Part shown: positions 6,484-7,140 of the stretch, one piece after another
Position numbering within the stretch: the stretch's first letter is position 1
Layout of the letters: each line of letters begins with the position of its first letter
DNA from: Thermoplasmata archaeon
GTDB taxonomy: Archaea; Thermoplasmatota; Thermoplasmata; Thermoplasmatales; GCA-001856825
Direction: 5' to 3'
Length of the DNA stretch: 7,140 bases
NCBI GenBank assembly: GCA_021831005.1
Contig: JAKBNO010000045.1
Location: 1 to 7,140 of the forward strand
The notes under the pieces: model-generated
The model's input: only the letters and a program-made list of their open reading frames with translations
The model's database searches: none
What the model was told of the DNA's origin: nothing
Program-made: the position numbers and the translations under genes

Positions 6484-7140
6484 ATGAAGTTAACAGTAAA
6501 TAAAATACTGCTTCTTGTCTTGGGACTTGCGTATTTGGTTATCATCTTAGTGAGAAGAAGCCTCTATTCTCCGGGACTGGTCGACTGGAATACCATCGCC
6601 ATCCTTTCTACTCTAATTGTAGTTAATACAGGCTTAATGTATTCTGGTGGTCTGAACTACGTTGCTTACCAGATCATGAAGGTAACTGACGGCAGGAGGA
6701 AGTTGATGGTCATATCCATACTTTTGACTGCTTTCCTGGCCATGTTTCTCACGAATGACGTCTCTCTCCTGGTATTGATCCCAATCACAGTTGCGATAGG
6801 GAAATTTTCTGGAAAAAATCTTGATGATGTCATTATATTTCAGGCAATTGCTGCTAACGTTGGATCTCTTCTGATGCCTTTCGGAAATCCCCAAAATATC
6901 ATATTGTTTCGACTTTATTCACTCGATTTTTTTACATTCGTCAAAACAATGGCACCAATTTTCCTGGTATCAATTGCAATCCTGATTGTATTCTCCCTCG
7001 TTTTCAAGAATGAGAAGCTTCCTCCGAATGACGTTAAGGAAAAACCACGATTTTATTTCTTCATTTTTTATCTATTCCTGTTAGTCGCAACAATAGTGGG
7101 GATGCTGCTCAATGAGACAATTTTTCTGTTCATCGCTCTG
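6484..7140 (+). CDS. ArsB/NhaD-type (ion transporter superfamily) membrane permease, 3'-truncated
   Basis: The frame opens at ATG 6484, right after the preceding TGA, and stays open for 219 codons to the window edge. The protein has about five to six hydrophobic segments so far and both hallmark motifs of the first half of ArsB/CitM/NhaD permeases: FLTNDVSLLVLIP (88-100, the TND hairpin) and AANVGSLLMPFGNPQN (123-138). These line the substrate/sodium sites in the family. Members transport arsenite, dicarboxylates, or exchange Na+ and H+; the substrate cannot be told from this half. A second copy of the motif pair should lie beyond 7140. No arsR or arsenate reductase is next to it, so arsenic resistance is not indicated. 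Confidence 0.88.
   Translation, partial: MKLTVNKILLLVLGLAYLVIILVRRSLYSPGLVDWNTIAILSTLIVVNTGLMYSGGLNYVAYQIMKVTDGRRKLMVISILLTAFLAMFLTNDVSLLVLIPITVAIGKFSGKNLDDVIIFQAIAANVGSLLMPFGNPQNIILFRLYSLDFFTFVKTMAPIFLVSIAILIVFSLVFKNEKLPPNDVKEKPRFYFFIFYLFLLVATIVGMLLNETIFLFIAL

Noticed and set aside
6634..6894. 86-codon minus-strand open frame near the right end
   Set aside because: It lies opposite the TND and GNPQN motifs of the permease and is a shadow of that gene.

Overview
The window looks like archaeal chromosome, most probably from a Thermoplasmata lineage (Thermoplasma-like; species not determinable). The archaeal evidence is a CDP-archaeol synthase, an XPD-type iron-sulfur helicase, an archease, a beta-CASP nuclease of the archaeal CPSF type, and gene starts that sit 20-30 bases downstream of TATA-like boxes with no room for a leader. 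Gene density is high, base composition is moderate, and I see no insertion sequence, CRISPR array, tRNA or rRNA.

Region 1 (2-3226, + strand) is a compact three-gene operon. It holds the 3' part of a beta-CASP ribonuclease; 5 bases later an intracellular regulator joining a winged-helix DNA-binding domain to a substrate-binding-protein-like domain; then, overlapping its end, an XPD/Rad3-type helicase whose TTG start lies behind a strong Shine-Dalgarno sequence buried in the regulator gene. Region 2 (3223-3768, - strand) is carS, the CDP-archaeol synthase of ether-lipid synthesis. It converges on the helicase, the two stop codons sharing CTAG. Region 3 (3849-5390, + strand) is a polytopic flippase of the MATE/Wzx (MOP) type, divergent from carS across about 80 bases of AT-rich promoter DNA.

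Region 4 (5391-5692) has no intact gene but is not empty. It carries a collapsed second copy of the flippase: upstream element, start codon and first codons (with a stop at codon 4) joined to the last ~25 codons, the ~1.4 kb middle being gone. This is the most informative unexpected feature here. Region 5 (5693-7140, + strand) holds an archease (partner of the RtcB RNA ligase), an unrecognised 113-residue helical protein, and directly abutting it the first 219 codons of an ArsB/NhaD-type ion permease that runs off the window.

Taken together, the window carries RNA processing (beta-CASP, archease), DNA unwinding/repair (XPD) and cell-envelope functions (CarS, flippase). Most of it is ordinary core genome; the flippase relic, the sensor-type regulator tied to nuclease and helicase genes, and the unknown small protein coupled to a permease deserve a second look.
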